64,000 bases of DNA, from positions 20,492-84,491 of the forward strand of contig JBPOHD010000029.1 of NCBI GenBank assembly GCA_052035955.1. Reading direction: 5' to 3'. This document shows, one piece after another, positions 1 to 8,098 of this stretch. The translations under genes were made by a program, and so were the position numbers. How positions within the stretch are numbered: the stretch's first letter is position 1; every line of letters begins with the position of its first letter. The notes below the pieces were generated by a model. It searched no databases. It saw only the letters and a list, made by a program, of their open reading frames with translations, and was not told the origin of the DNA. The DNA comes from JAEUNJ01 sp052035955 (GTDB lineage: Bacteria > Pseudomonadota > Gammaproteobacteria > Burkholderiales > Rhodocyclaceae).

Positions 1-2
1 CT

Positions 3-428
3 TACGGCAACCGCATCTTCATCGAGTTCTCGGGATACAGCGAGGCGGAGCTCCTGGGAACCCAGCACAACATCATCCGCCATCCCGACATGCCGCGCGG
101 GGTCTTCAAGTTCCTCTGGGACACCATCCAGGGCGGACACGAGTGCTTCGCCTACGTGAAGAACCTGGCCAAGGACGGCAGCCATTACTGGGTGTTCGCC
201 AACGTGACGCCGGATTACGACCAGGGCGGGCGGCCGGTCGGCTATTTTTCCGTGCGCCGCAAGCCGCGACGCGAGGCCATCGACGTGATGGCCGACGTCT
301 ATCGGACGATGCTGGCCGAGGAACAGCGCGCCGGACCCAAGGAGGCGATGGCGGCATCCCTCGGCTGGCTGACCGGAGTTCTGCAACAGAAGGGAGCGAG
401 CTATGAAGAATTCATCCTTTCTCTCTAA
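3..428 (+). CDS. PAS-domain energy-taxis sensor, 5' end outside window
   Basis: The frame is open from the first bases of the window, so the N-terminus is missing. The visible part is most of one PAS domain of the Aer type: a SGYSEAELLG segment, an RHPDMP turn and a VKNLAKDGSHYWV strand, which in Aer-family proteins surround the FAD or haem pocket. About 45 residues with no recognised domain follow. No membrane segment or methyl-accepting region is in this frame. The downstream chemoreceptor starts 26 bases before this stop, in another frame, so the two are translationally linked. Known Aer receptors carry PAS and signalling domain in one chain. Here they are separate, as in the CetB/CetA pair of Campylobacter. 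Likely role: cytoplasmic redox or oxygen sensing that signals through the next gene. The family is fairly certain and the partnership is inferred from the overlap. Confidence 0.8.
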   Translation, partial: YGNRIFIEFSGYSEAELLGTQHNIIRHPDMPRGVFKFLWDTIQGGHECFAYVKNLAKDGSHYWVFANVTPDYDQGGRPVGYFSVRRKPRREAIDVMADVYRTMLAEEQRAGPKEAMAASLGWLTGVLQQKGASYEEFILSL

Positions 429-1887
429 GGCCTTCGCCGAGGTCGCCTTCCTGAACGGCCTGGTCCTGGCCGCCGGCATCCTCAACCTGGCCATGCATGG
501 CTGGCAGGCCCAGGACCTGGTCTGGGTGGGATTGCTGGCCGGCATCGGCCTGGCCAGCGGCTTCCTCTACCTGCGCAATCTCGGCATAGCCCTGACGCCG
601 CTGCACGAGATGTCCCGGGTGTCGCGGGAGGTGGCCCAGGGCCGGGTGGGCAGCCGCATCACCGGCATCCGCCGCCTCGACGAGCTCGGCGAGGTCTGCT
701 GGAACTTCAACGACATGCTAGACCAGATGGAAACCTGCTTCCGCGAGCAGCGGACCGCCTTGAAGGCGGCCAGCGAGGGCCGCTTCTTCCGCCGCATGCA
801 GCCGACCGGCTTGCACGGCGTCTTCCGCGAGGCGCTGGAGCGGGGGAACCAGTCCCTGGGCGGCCTGGCCGAGAATCATCGGCACGAGATGCGCAACGAA
901 CTGCTGTCGCGCCTGGGCCAGCTGAATGCCACCAACCTGCTGCGTAACATGAGCACCAGCCAGGCCGACATGCTGGGCATCGTGGCGGCCACCGAGAAGC
1001 TGGAGCAGGTGTCGGCGCGCAACGCCGAAGATGCCGAAACCAGCGGCGCGGCGGTCGCCGAGGTCGTCCTCTCCCTGAACCGCTTCGTCGGCGGCATCGA
1101 GGAGACGAGTGCCGCCATCGATGCCTTCGACGCCCACCGGGACGAGATCTCCCGTTCCGTGGACCTGATCACTTCGATCGCCGACCAGACCAATCTGCTG
1201 GCCCTCAACGCCGCCATCGAGGCGGCGCGGGCGGGAGAACACGGGCGCGGATTCGCCGTGGTGGCCGACGAGGTGCGCAAGCTGGCCGAGCATTCGAAGA
1301 AGGCGTCGTCGGAAATCACCGCCGTCATGGACAGCCTGCGCAACGACGGGGCCCAGATGCTGCAAAACTCGCGCGGCATGGAAGGGATTGCCCGCTCCGC
1401 CCGCGCGACCGTCGCCGATTTCGAGGCCCGGTTCGCCGCCGTGGCGGCCTCATCGCGGGCGGCCCTCGAGAACATCCGTTTCGTCCATGACGTCAGCTTC
1501 GCATCCCTGGCGAAGGCCGAGCACTTCATCCTGAAGCAGCAGGGCTACACGGCGCTGACCTTCGGCAGCGACTCGGAAGGCGCCAGCGCGGCCCGCAGCC
1601 AGGCGGGAGAATGCCGCCTGAATGCCTGGCTGGACAGCGAGCGGGCGCGGGAGGGGTTCGGTCATCTCGCCGCCTTCGCCCGCATCGGCGTCCCGCACGC
1701 GGCAATCCACCGCGGCATGCAGGCGGCCCTGGACGGGATGGCGGGCGGCTGGGATCAGGACCGCGACGCCCAGCAGCGCCTGTTCGAAGCCTTCGAGGCG
1801 GTGGAGCGGGCCAGCGACGACACCATCGGCGCGCTGGACGACATGATCCGCGAGAAGCACGGCGGCCGGGCCCTCGCCGCGGCCTGA
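403..1887 (+). CDS. Methyl-accepting chemotaxis protein with C-terminal CZB domain
   Basis: This 494-residue receptor has two N-terminal membrane segments (about residues 10-30 and 38-58) with almost no periplasmic loop, so it has no external ligand domain. A HAMP-like region follows (60-115), then a coiled coil whose conserved signalling tip lies at about 260-297 (DQTNLLALNAAIEAARAG and following). The last 125 residues resemble a chemoreceptor zinc-binding (CZB) domain, with His at EHFILK, Cys at ECRLNAWL and paired His at PHAAIH as candidate zinc ligands. In the known CZB family these ligands bind zinc and make the receptor respond to zinc or hypochlorite. The start overlaps the PAS gene by 26 bases, so the PAS protein probably supplies the missing input. 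The next gene is convergent and about 390 bases away. Confidence 0.9.
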   Translation: MKNSSFLSKAFAEVAFLNGLVLAAGILNLAMHGWQAQDLVWVGLLAGIGLASGFLYLRNLGIALTPLHEMSRVSREVAQGRVGSRITGIRRLDELGEVCWNFNDMLDQMETCFREQRTALKAASEGRFFRRMQPTGLHGVFREALERGNQSLGGLAENHRHEMRNELLSRLGQLNATNLLRNMSTSQADMLGIVAATEKLEQVSARNAEDAETSGAAVAEVVLSLNRFVGGIEETSAAIDAFDAHRDEISRSVDLITSIADQTNLLALNAAIEAARAGEHGRGFAVVADEVRKLAEHSKKASSEITAVMDSLRNDGAQMLQNSRGMEGIARSARATVADFEARFAAVAASSRAALENIRFVHDVSFASLAKAEHFILKQQGYTALTFGSDSEGASAARSQAGECRLNAWLDSERAREGFGHLAAFARIGVPHAAIHRGMQAALDGMAGGWDQDRDAQQRLFEAFEAVERASDDTIGALDDMIREKHGGRALAAA

Positions 1888-2048
1888 GGGGGGAGATGGG
1901 CCGCGGGCTCCCGGAAGGCCGGGGTCGTTCTGGCCGCGGCCACGCGGCGCTTCAGCGAACTCCCTGCCCTTCAAGGGGAGCCTGGGGTGGGAGCGGGGTT
2001 CAGCCTACCCCGTACAACGCGTCCTGCACCTCCTTGCCATTCCGAGCC

Positions 2049-2113
2049 CTGCCGGGACTCGCCCCGGCGGGCGACCTCCTTTCTCGTTGCGCGACGAGAG
2101 GCAAAGGGGAAGG
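2049..2113 (+). repeat. Dispersed GC-rich hairpin repeat, copy 1
   Basis: The core CTCGCCCCGGCGGGCGACC is followed by a degraded hairpin (TTTCTCGTTGCGCGACGAGAGGCAAA). The same core in reverse complement is at 3398-3420 next to a perfect hairpin. Elements with a CGCCCGCCGGGGCGA core followed by a TTTCTTTG/CAAAGAAA-type hairpin are common between genes in beta- and gammaproteobacteria, from memory. Their role is unclear. Confidence 0.6.
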
Positions 2114-2192
2114 AAGACCGACCGGTCCTCGCCCGCTCGCGCCTTCCCGCAACGGAAAAACCGAGGGCGGCTTCCGCCGCCCTCCGGGGTCT

Positions 2193-2263
2193 TGTAGGAG
2201 CGGCGCTCGCGCCGCGATGGGTTTCCGACCCGCAGAAATCGCGGCGTGGCCGCCGCTCCTACA
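2193..2263. repeat. Long imperfect inverted repeat (REP-like)
   Basis: The left arm TGTAGGAGCGGCGCTCGCGC (extending to 2218) matches the reverse complement of the right arm (2238-2263) over about 26 bases with roughly three mismatches, around a loop of about 19 bases. The outer TGTAGGAGCGGC/GCCGCTCCTACA ends are typical of REP-type palindromes in Gram-negative genomes. It could form a strong stem-loop at the end of the chemoreceptor mRNA. Confidence 0.75.
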
Positions 2264-2273
2264 ATTGCGCGTC

Positions 2274-3023
2274 TCAGCCGGCCTTGCCGGCCCGCCGTCG
2301 CAAGGCACCGCCCATCACCGCCAGCCCGGCCAGAAACGTGGCGTAGGTTTCGGGTTCCGGCACGGCGGCGACATCGCCGTCGCGCACGGCCCAGGCATTC
2401 CACTCGTCGTCACTGTAGTGGTCGTACCAGCCCTGGAATCCCCTGAGGGTAGAGAACTGCCAAGCGTAGGATATGGTGGTGAGCATGTAAGCCGAAACGG
2501 ACCAGTACTGATAGGACTGGAGGTTTTTCACCAGGCCCACATCTGCTTGGCCCCACCGGGGATTACAGTCGATGCCATTGCACGTGCCGTTCCGAAAAAT
2601 TCCCCAGTCTGGTTGGTACGTACCGAACTGCGAGTAGTCGCCCTTCAGCCCTAAATTGACGTAGTACATGTAGGCCAGTTCCGAGTTTGGGCTTGTGATG
2701 TTAAACCCATAATCGGTTGTGCCGTCGTAGGAAAAAGTACTGTTCCAATCGCTTCCCACCGGGCTATTGCGGGCCAGACGCCAGTCAGTGTAGCCACGGT
2801 AGCTGAGGCTCGCCGCCCATGCTTTGGACTCGGACCAGTTCATCCGTCCATCAGCGTCGTACCCGCTGGTCTTGGCGTAGTTTGCATCTTGAAGCCAGGT
2901 GACGTTCAGCACGTCGTCGTAGAGCAGCCCGCCGCCCCGATCGAACAGCGCCGCCTGGGCGGCGCCGCTGACCATGAAACCCGCTGCCGCCAGCAGCGCG
3001 GAAAGCCCTCTTGCATTGCCCAT
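2274..3023 (-). CDS. PEP-CTERM sorting domain protein (DUF1566-like exported protein)
   Basis: The 249-residue protein has an N-terminal signal peptide (LSALLAAAGFMVSGAAQA), an aromatic-rich body with a YRGYTDWRLA segment resembling DUF1566-type lectin-like proteins, and a C-terminal PEP-CTERM tripartite signal: VPEPETYATFLAGLAVMGGA then an RRR cluster. Such proteins are exported, then cut and anchored or released by an exosortase, usually in biofilm or exopolysaccharide producers. No exosortase is in this window. An ATG two codons earlier (3029) is possible, but the AGGGG motif at 3030-3034 lies 6 bases before the ATG at 3023 and touches the earlier one, so I chose 3023. Base composition is much lower than its neighbours (31 and 28 G+C in the 60-base lines at 2461 and 2701), which suggests separate origin or relaxed selection. 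Confidence 0.85.
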   Translation of the reverse strand: MGNARGLSALLAAAGFMVSGAAQAALFDRGGGLLYDDVLNVTWLQDANYAKTSGYDADGRMNWSESKAWAASLSYRGYTDWRLARNSPVGSDWNSTFSYDGTTDYGFNITSPNSELAYMYYVNLGLKGDYSQFGTYQPDWGIFRNGTCNGIDCNPRWGQADVGLVKNLQSYQYWSVSAYMLTTISYAWQFSTLRGFQGWYDHYSDDEWNAWAVRDGDVAAVPEPETYATFLAGLAVMGGALRRRAGKAG

Positions 3024-3552
3024 CGTCATCCCCTTTTTTCAAAAGTATGACGGGATTCTGGTAGCCCCCCCCCCGCATGTCAATAGCCCGATCGGACCAT
3101 GCCGGAGTGCTGCGCCGGCATGCGGAGGATGCAGCCTGGGAAACGTCTCGGGAATGTCTGTCCTGCCGGGCAACCGGGGGCCGAGGAACGAAGCGCAAGC
3201 CTCCGAGTCCGCACCCTCCCCCTTTGCGCCGCCGAGCGGAGGATCGCCGGCCCGGGAATTCCGGCCGCGTTGTCCGAGCCGCAGGCGAGTTCAGCGGCCG
3301 GCCGGGCCGACGGTCCGGAGGGAGGGCAGCCCGCAGGGCCGGGGCAACGGGGCGCGTTTTCTTCCCCCCTTCTTTTCCGCGCAGAAAAGAAGGGGGTCGC
3401 CCGCCGGGGCGAGACCCGGCATCGTGCAGGGTGGTACCGCGATTCAGGAAACGCTCGTTACCGCGGGATGAAGACCCATCCCCACCCCAGCCCTCCCCTC
3501 GAAGGGTAGGGAGCAGTCAGCGGCGCTTCGCGCCGGTGACTGATACGCCGGT
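3024..3552. other. Intergenic region with homopolymer and hairpin repeat
   Basis: I find no convincing gene in about 530 bases. The region holds a run of ten C (3065-3074) just upstream of the PEP-CTERM gene, low-complexity GC-rich sequence, and the second copy of the hairpin repeat. It ends shortly after the phrase CCCACCCCAGCCCTCCCCTC (about 3482-3501), common between betaproteobacterial genes. It probably contains the PEP-CTERM promoter, but no clear -35/-10 pair stood out. Confidence 0.65.
3361..3421 (-). repeat. Dispersed GC-rich hairpin repeat, copy 2 (inverted)
   Basis: A perfect 13-base inverted repeat (CCCCCTTCTTTTC at 3365-3377 against GAAAAGAAGGGGG at 3384-3396, loop of 6) is followed by GTCGCCCGCCGGGGCGAGAC. 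Its reverse complement matches the core of the 2049-2113 element. Copies in opposite orientation flank the PEP-CTERM gene. Confidence 0.7.
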
Positions 3553-4689
3553 TCAGACGATATCCAGGTGCTGGATGCCGGCCGTCAGATCCCGGTCCTT
3601 CGACTCCTTGCCGTGCAGCTTGATCTGCAGCCGCAGGTCGTTCACCGAGTCGGCATTGCGCAGGGCGTCCTCGTAGCTGATCTTGCCGCCCTCGTAGAGG
3701 TCGAAGAGGGCCTGGTCGAAGGTCTGCATGCCCAGTTCCCGGGACTTCTTCATGATCTCCTTGATCTCGTGCACCTCGCCCTTGAAGATCAGGTCGGAGA
3801 TCAGCGGGGAGTTCAGCATGATCTCCACCGCGGCGCAGCGGCCCTTGCCGTCCTTCATGGGGATCAGGCGTTGGGACACCAGGGCCCGCATGTTCAGGGA
3901 CAGGTCCATCAGGAGTTGTTGCCGGCGCTCCTCGGGGAAGAAGTTGATCACCCGGTCCAGGGCCTGGTTGGCGCTATTGGCGTGCAGGGTGCCCATGCAC
4001 AGGTGGCCCGTTTCGGCGAAGGCGATGGCATGCTCCATGGTCTCGCGATCGCGGATCTCGCCGATCAGGATCACGTCGGGTGCCTGGCGCAGGGTGTTCT
4101 TCAGGGCCGCTTCCCAGGACTCGGTATCGACCCCCACTTCCCGCTGGGTGACGATGCAGTTCCGGTGCTCATGGACGTATTCCACCGGGTCCTCGATGGT
4201 GATGATGTGGCCGTAGGAACTCTCGTTGCGATAGCCGATCATCGCCGCCAGCGACGTGGACTTTCCCGAACCGGTGCCGCCGACGAAGAGCACGAGGCCG
4301 CGCTTGGTCATGGCCACGTCCTTGAGCACGGCCGGCAGGTTCACGTCCTCGAACTTGGGAATCTTGGTGTTGATGGTCCGCAACACCAGGCCGGCACGCC
4401 CCTGCTGCACGAAGGCATTGACCCGGAACCGGCCGATGCCGGAGGGATTGATGGCGAAGTTGCATTCCTTGCTCGACTCGAAGTCGGCGGCCTGGCGATC
4501 GTTCATGATTGCCCGGGCCAGCTCGAGGGTGTGCTGCGGCGTCAGCACCTGGGTCGTCGCCGGCGTCACCTTGCCATCGACCTTGATTGCCGGCGGAAAG
4601 CCGGCGGTGATGAACAGGTCGGAACCCTTCTTCTGGACCATCATGGTCAGAAGCTGGTACATGAACTTCAGGCCTTCGTCTCTCTCCAT
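3553..4689 (-). CDS. pilU: Type IV pilus accessory retraction ATPase PilU
   Basis: The 378-residue protein is a secretion-superfamily hexameric ATPase of the PilT/PilU branch, acting at the cytoplasmic face of the type IV pilus to assist retraction. Visible motifs are Walker A GGTGSGKST (137-145), an Asp box with ITIEDPVE (about 163-170), a Walker B region with VILIGEIRD and a His box TGHLCMGTLHA. In place of the AIRNLIRE motif of PilT it reads NSPLISDLIFKGE, which together with the longer C-terminal tail points to PilU. It lies 61 bases downstream of pilT on the same strand, so the two are probably co-transcribed. Known PilU proteins depend on PilT for retraction. Confidence 0.95.
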   Translation of the reverse strand: MERDEGLKFMYQLLTMMVQKKGSDLFITAGFPPAIKVDGKVTPATTQVLTPQHTLELARAIMNDRQAADFESSKECNFAINPSGIGRFRVNAFVQQGRAGLVLRTINTKIPKFEDVNLPAVLKDVAMTKRGLVLFVGGTGSGKSTSLAAMIGYRNESSYGHIITIEDPVEYVHEHRNCIVTQREVGVDTESWEAALKNTLRQAPDVILIGEIRDRETMEHAIAFAETGHLCMGTLHANSANQALDRVINFFPEERRQQLLMDLSLNMRALVSQRLIPMKDGKGRCAAVEIMLNSPLISDLIFKGEVHEIKEIMKKSRELGMQTFDQALFDLYEGGKISYEDALRNADSVNDLRLQIKLHGKESKDRDLTAGIQHLDIV

Positions 4690-4750
4690 GGAGTCACCTC
4701 TTCAGTGGCGGCGCGCCGCCCTTGGCCGATGCCTCGGCGGGCGGGCCGGC

Positions 4751-5794
4751 TCAGCCGGCAAAGCTGTCCTTGTTCTGCGCCTTGGTGCGCGCCTCGGCGG
4801 GAGCGACGATGTTGCGCCGGACCAGGTCGGCGAGGTTCTGGTCCAGGGTCTGCATGCCGAAGTTCTGGCCGGTCTGGATCGCCGAATACATCTGGGCGAT
4901 CTTGTTTTCCCGGATCAGGTTGCGAATGGCAGGCGTGCCGATCATGATCTCGTGGGCCGCCACGCGACCCTGTCCGTCCTTGGTCTTCAGCAGGGTCTGG
5001 GAGATGACCGCCCGCAGGGATTCCGAAAGCATCGCACGCACCATCTCCTTTTCCGCCGCGGGGAACACGTCCACGATCCGGTCCACCGTCTTGGCCGCCG
5101 ACGAGGTATGCAGGGTGCCGAACACCAGGTGGCCGGTTTCGGCGGCGGTCAGGGCCAGGCGTATGGTTTCCAGGTCGCGCATTTCGCCGACCAGGATGAC
5201 ATCCGGGTCCTCCCGGAGGGCGCTGCGCAGCGCATTGTTGAAGGACAGCGTGTGGGGACCGACTTCGCGCTGGTTGATCAGGCACTTCTTCGACTCGTGC
5301 ACGAACTCGATCGGATCCTCGACGGTGAGGATGTGGCCGTACTCGTTCTCGTTGACGTCGTCCACCATCGCTGCCAGCGTGGTGGACTTGCCGGAGCCCG
5401 TCGGCCCGGTGACGAGGACGATGCCGCGCGGCGTCTGGGCGATTTCCTTGAAGATCTTCGGGCAGTTCAGTTGCTCGAGGGTCAGCACCTTGGAGGGAAT
5501 GGTCCGGAAGACGGCGCCGGCGCCGCGCTGCTGCACGAAAGCGTTGACCCGGAAGCGGGCCAGGTTGGGCACGGCGAAGGAGAAGTCGCACTCCAGGTTC
5601 TCCTCGTACACCTTGCGCTGGCCGTCGTTCATGATGTCGTACACCATGGCGTGCACGTCCTTGTGCTCCATGGCCGGCAGGTTGATGCGGCGCACATCGC
5701 CGTGGACGCGGATCATCGGCGGCAGGCCGGCCGAGAGGTGCAGGTCGGAAGCCTTGTTCTTGACCACGAAGGCAAGCAGTTCGGTGATGTCCAT
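4751..5794 (-). CDS. pilT: Type IV pilus twitching motility ATPase PilT
   Basis: The 347-residue protein has the usual PilT length and begins MDITELLAFVVKNKASDLHL, the standard start, so I placed it at 5794 rather than at the upstream in-frame start codons. Walker A is GPTGSGKST (130-138), followed by TVEDPIEFVHE, a Walker B VILVGEMRDLET and the PilT-specific AIRNLIRE motif. PilT powers pilus depolymerisation, driving twitching, DNA uptake and surface sensing. It is divergent from yggS across 64 bases, an arrangement seen in many proteobacteria, and pilU follows. The Pil-Chp chemosensory genes at 16-25 kb probably control the activity of this motor. Confidence 0.97.
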   Translation of the reverse strand: MDITELLAFVVKNKASDLHLSAGLPPMIRVHGDVRRINLPAMEHKDVHAMVYDIMNDGQRKVYEENLECDFSFAVPNLARFRVNAFVQQRGAGAVFRTIPSKVLTLEQLNCPKIFKEIAQTPRGIVLVTGPTGSGKSTTLAAMVDDVNENEYGHILTVEDPIEFVHESKKCLINQREVGPHTLSFNNALRSALREDPDVILVGEMRDLETIRLALTAAETGHLVFGTLHTSSAAKTVDRIVDVFPAAEKEMVRAMLSESLRAVISQTLLKTKDGQGRVAAHEIMIGTPAIRNLIRENKIAQMYSAIQTGQNFGMQTLDQNLADLVRRNIVAPAEARTKAQNKDSFAG

Positions 5795-5839
5795 GGGGGT
5801 GTCCGTGCGGCGGTGGAAAGGTGTGGTAGCCGGGATTGC

Positions 5840-5845
5840 TATACT
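5840..5845 (+). promoter_or_regulatory. Putative -10 box for yggS
   Basis: TATACT lies 13 bases before the yggS ATG in the 64-base gap between divergent pilT and yggS. No good -35 hexamer is spaced upstream. The pilT promoter must overlap this gap on the other strand. Confidence 0.45.
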
Positions 5846-5858
5846 TCCGGAGCCATAT

Positions 5859-6542
5859 ATGACACCAATTCCCGCCAACCTGCAAGCCGTGCGCGGCCGC
5901 ATCGCCGCCGCCTGTGCCGCCTGCGGCAGGGATCCGCGGGAAGTCGCGCTGCTGGCGGTCTCGAAGACCTGGCCGGCACCGGCGTTGCGCGAGGCCGCCG
6001 CGGCCGGACAGTCGGCCTTCGGCGAGAACTACGTGCAGGAGGCCGTGGGCAAGATCGACGCCCTTGCCGACCTCGGCCTCGAATGGCATTTCATCGGCCC
6101 CCTGCAGAGCAACAAGACGCGCACCGTCGCCGAACGCTTCGCCTGGGTTCATTCCGTCGAGCGCCTGAAGATCGCCGAACGCCTCTCGGCCCAGCGCCCG
6201 CCGGCCCTGCCGCCGCTGCAGGTTTGCCTGCAGGTGAACGTGTCTGGCGAGGCCTCGAAGAGCGGCTGCCCGCCCGACGAGGCGGCAAACCTGGCGCCAG
6301 CCATCGCGGCGCTGCCGGGCCTGCGACTGCGCGGCTTGATGGCGATCCCCGAGCCGACGACGGATGTCGGCCTGCTGCGCGCGCGCTTCGCCTCCCTGCG
6401 CCACCTGCGCGACCGGATCGCCGCTTCCGGCACCCGGCTCGACACCTTGTCCATGGGCATGTCGGACGACCTGGAGATCGCCATCGCCGAAGGGGCGACC
6501 CTCGTCCGGGTGGGAACGGCGATATTCGGCGAACGATCATGA
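5859..6542 (+). CDS. yggS: YggS-family PLP homeostasis protein (PLPBP)
   Basis: The 227-residue single-domain TIM-barrel protein binds pyridoxal 5'-phosphate and helps balance vitamin B6 and amino-acid pools. No enzymatic activity is established for the family. Landmarks are the PLP lysine in LLAVSKTW, GENYVQE, WHFIGPLQSNK, GLMAIP and the phosphate-binding LSMGMSDDLEIAI. The start is the first ATG after a TATACT box and gives a typical length (E. coli YggS is slightly longer). The order yggS-proC-yggT-DUF167 downstream of a divergent pilT is widely conserved. Confidence 0.95.
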   Translation: MTPIPANLQAVRGRIAAACAACGRDPREVALLAVSKTWPAPALREAAAAGQSAFGENYVQEAVGKIDALADLGLEWHFIGPLQSNKTRTVAERFAWVHSVERLKIAERLSAQRPPALPPLQVCLQVNVSGEASKSGCPPDEAANLAPAIAALPGLRLRGLMAIPEPTTDVGLLRARFASLRHLRDRIAASGTRLDTLSMGMSDDLEIAIAEGATLVRVGTAIFGERS

Positions 6543-6688
6543 CCCGACCGTCCACCGAGGGCGGAGCCCCGGCTCGCATCACATGTCCTTCGCCGCCGGT
6601 GCCATGGCATCATCGCGGCCGATGCGCCAGCCTGGCGTCGACCGTTCCGGCGGCGGGGCGGCCCTGACCCCTGACTTCTGGAGAGATC

Positions 6689-7501
6689 ATGAGAATCACC
6701 TTCCTCGGCGGCGGCAACATGGCCAACGCCCTCATCGGCGGCCTCAAGAAGCAGGGCTTTTCGGCCGCCGGCATCCAGGTTGTCGAACCCCAGGCGGACA
6801 ACCGGGAACGGCTCACCGCCACCTACGGGGTCCGCTGCACCGGCAGCGTCGACGCGGCCGCCCTGGCCTGCGACGCCCTGGTCCTGGCCGTCAAGCCCCA
6901 GCAGATGCGGGAGGCCCTGGCGGCCGTCCCGGGCCACCTGTCCGGGCAGTTGCTGGTCAGCATCGCCGCCGGCCTGCGCCTTGACGACATCGCCCGCTGG
7001 CTCGGCGGATACCGGCGCCTCGTGCGCACCATGCCCAACACGCCGGCCCTGATCGGCGCCGGGATCACCGGCCTCTACGCCGATCCGAGCGTGGACCGGG
7101 AGGGACGGGAGACGGCGGACCGCATCCTGCGCGCCGTCGGCAACACGGTCTGGATCGAGGAAGAGGGCCAGATGGACGCAGTGACGGCCATCTCGGGCAG
7201 CGGCCCGGCCTATGTCTTCTATTTCATCGAAGCCCTCGAGGCGGCAGGGCGGGAACTGGGCCTGGCGGGCGAAACCGCCCGCCAACTGGCGATCGAGACC
7301 TTCGTCGGCGCCTCCCGGCTCGCCGAGGCCAGCGCCGATGCGGTGGACGTGCTGCGCCAGCGGGTCACCTCCAAGGGCGGCACCACCGAGGCCGCCCTTC
7401 GCTCCTTCGATGCGGATGGCATCCATGCCGCCATCCGTCGGGGCGCCGGGGCCGCGGAAGCCCGGGGCCGGGAGTTGGGCGAGATGATGGGGCGCGACTG
7501 A
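6689..7501 (+). CDS. proC: Pyrroline-5-carboxylate reductase
   Basis: ProC reduces 1-pyrroline-5-carboxylate to L-proline with NAD(P)H, the last step of proline synthesis, in the cytoplasm. The 270-residue protein has an N-terminal Rossmann site (GGGNMANALIGGL), RTMPNTPALIGAG, the dimerisation-domain signature ISGSGPAYVF and the C-terminal VTSKGGTTEAAL segment, all standard. A GGAGAG ribosome site precedes the ATG closely. The stop overlaps the yggT start by one base (TGATG), so translation is coupled. Confidence 0.96.
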   Translation: MRITFLGGGNMANALIGGLKKQGFSAAGIQVVEPQADNRERLTATYGVRCTGSVDAAALACDALVLAVKPQQMREALAAVPGHLSGQLLVSIAAGLRLDDIARWLGGYRRLVRTMPNTPALIGAGITGLYADPSVDREGRETADRILRAVGNTVWIEEEGQMDAVTAISGSGPAYVFYFIEALEAAGRELGLAGETARQLAIETFVGASRLAEASADAVDVLRQRVTSKGGTTEAALRSFDADGIHAAIRRGAGAAEARGRELGEMMGRD

Positions 7502-8085
7502 TGCTGGCGCGCATCCTGCTGCTGATCGTCGAGACTATCGCCGGCTTCCTCACCTTCGCCTTCCTGGCACGCTTCGCGCTGCAATGGGCACGGGGCTCCT
7601 TTCGCAACCCCCTGGGCCAGTTCCTGGTGGCCGTCACCGACTGGGCCGTGCGGCCGGCGCGACGCCTCATCCCGGGCGCCTTCGGCCTGGACCTGCCCAG
7701 CCTCACCCTGGCCTGGCTGACGCAGTTGCTGGCGTCCCTGGTCCTGATCCTGCTGATCGGCGGGCCGGCGGGAGCCCTGTCGCCGGCCACCTTGCTGGCC
7801 GCGGCGCTGGGCGCCGTCATCGCGGTGCTGCGCTTCGCCATCTGGTTGGCCATGGCCGCCATCTTCGTCAGCGCCCTGTTCTCCTGGGTCAATCCCCATG
7901 CCCCCCTGGCCGGCCCGGTCGATGCCCTGTCGCGGCCCCTGCTGCGCCCCTTCCGGCGCCTGCTGCCGCCGATCGGCGGCGTGGACCTGACGCCCCTGCT
8001 CGCCCTGCTTGCCTTGCAGATCGCGCAGATCGTCCTCGACCAGCTCCAGTCTGTCGTCATGTTCGGGGGCCGGGGGCCTTTCTGA
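7501..8085 (+). CDS. yggT: YggT-family integral membrane protein
   Basis: The 194-residue protein is almost entirely hydrophobic, with two repeats of the YGGT domain: about 5-85 (TFAFLARFALQWARGSFRNP, VRPARRLIPG) and about 100-185 (FVSALFSWVNPHAPLAGPVD, LLRPFRRLLPPIGGVDLTPL). Each repeat has paired membrane helices and an arginine-rich R-P-x-R-R-L-x-P turn. The family has been linked to osmotic shock, cation homeostasis and cell division, but its biochemical function is not settled. It is coupled to proC by a one-base overlap and followed by a DUF167 gene, the usual order. Confidence 0.9.
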   Translation: MLARILLLIVETIAGFLTFAFLARFALQWARGSFRNPLGQFLVAVTDWAVRPARRLIPGAFGLDLPSLTLAWLTQLLASLVLILLIGGPAGALSPATLLAAALGAVIAVLRFAIWLAMAAIFVSALFSWVNPHAPLAGPVDALSRPLLRPFRRLLPPIGGVDLTPLLALLALQIAQIVLDQLQSVVMFGGRGPF

Positions 8086-8098
8086 TGCGGCGGCGACG

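Larger units (their letters stand above)
1888..2273. other. Intergenic region between convergent genes, repeat-rich
   Basis: I see no credible gene in these 386 bases. They hold one copy of a hairpin-bearing repeat (about 2049-2113) whose inverted partner lies at about 3361-3421, and a long inverted repeat at 2193-2263. The stretch lies between two converging genes, where such elements can act as bidirectional terminators, but no T-run typical of an intrinsic terminator follows. Confidence 0.7.

Noticed and set aside
2193..2263. Intrinsic terminator at the long inverted repeat
   Set aside because: No T-run follows on either strand. I kept it as a repeat.
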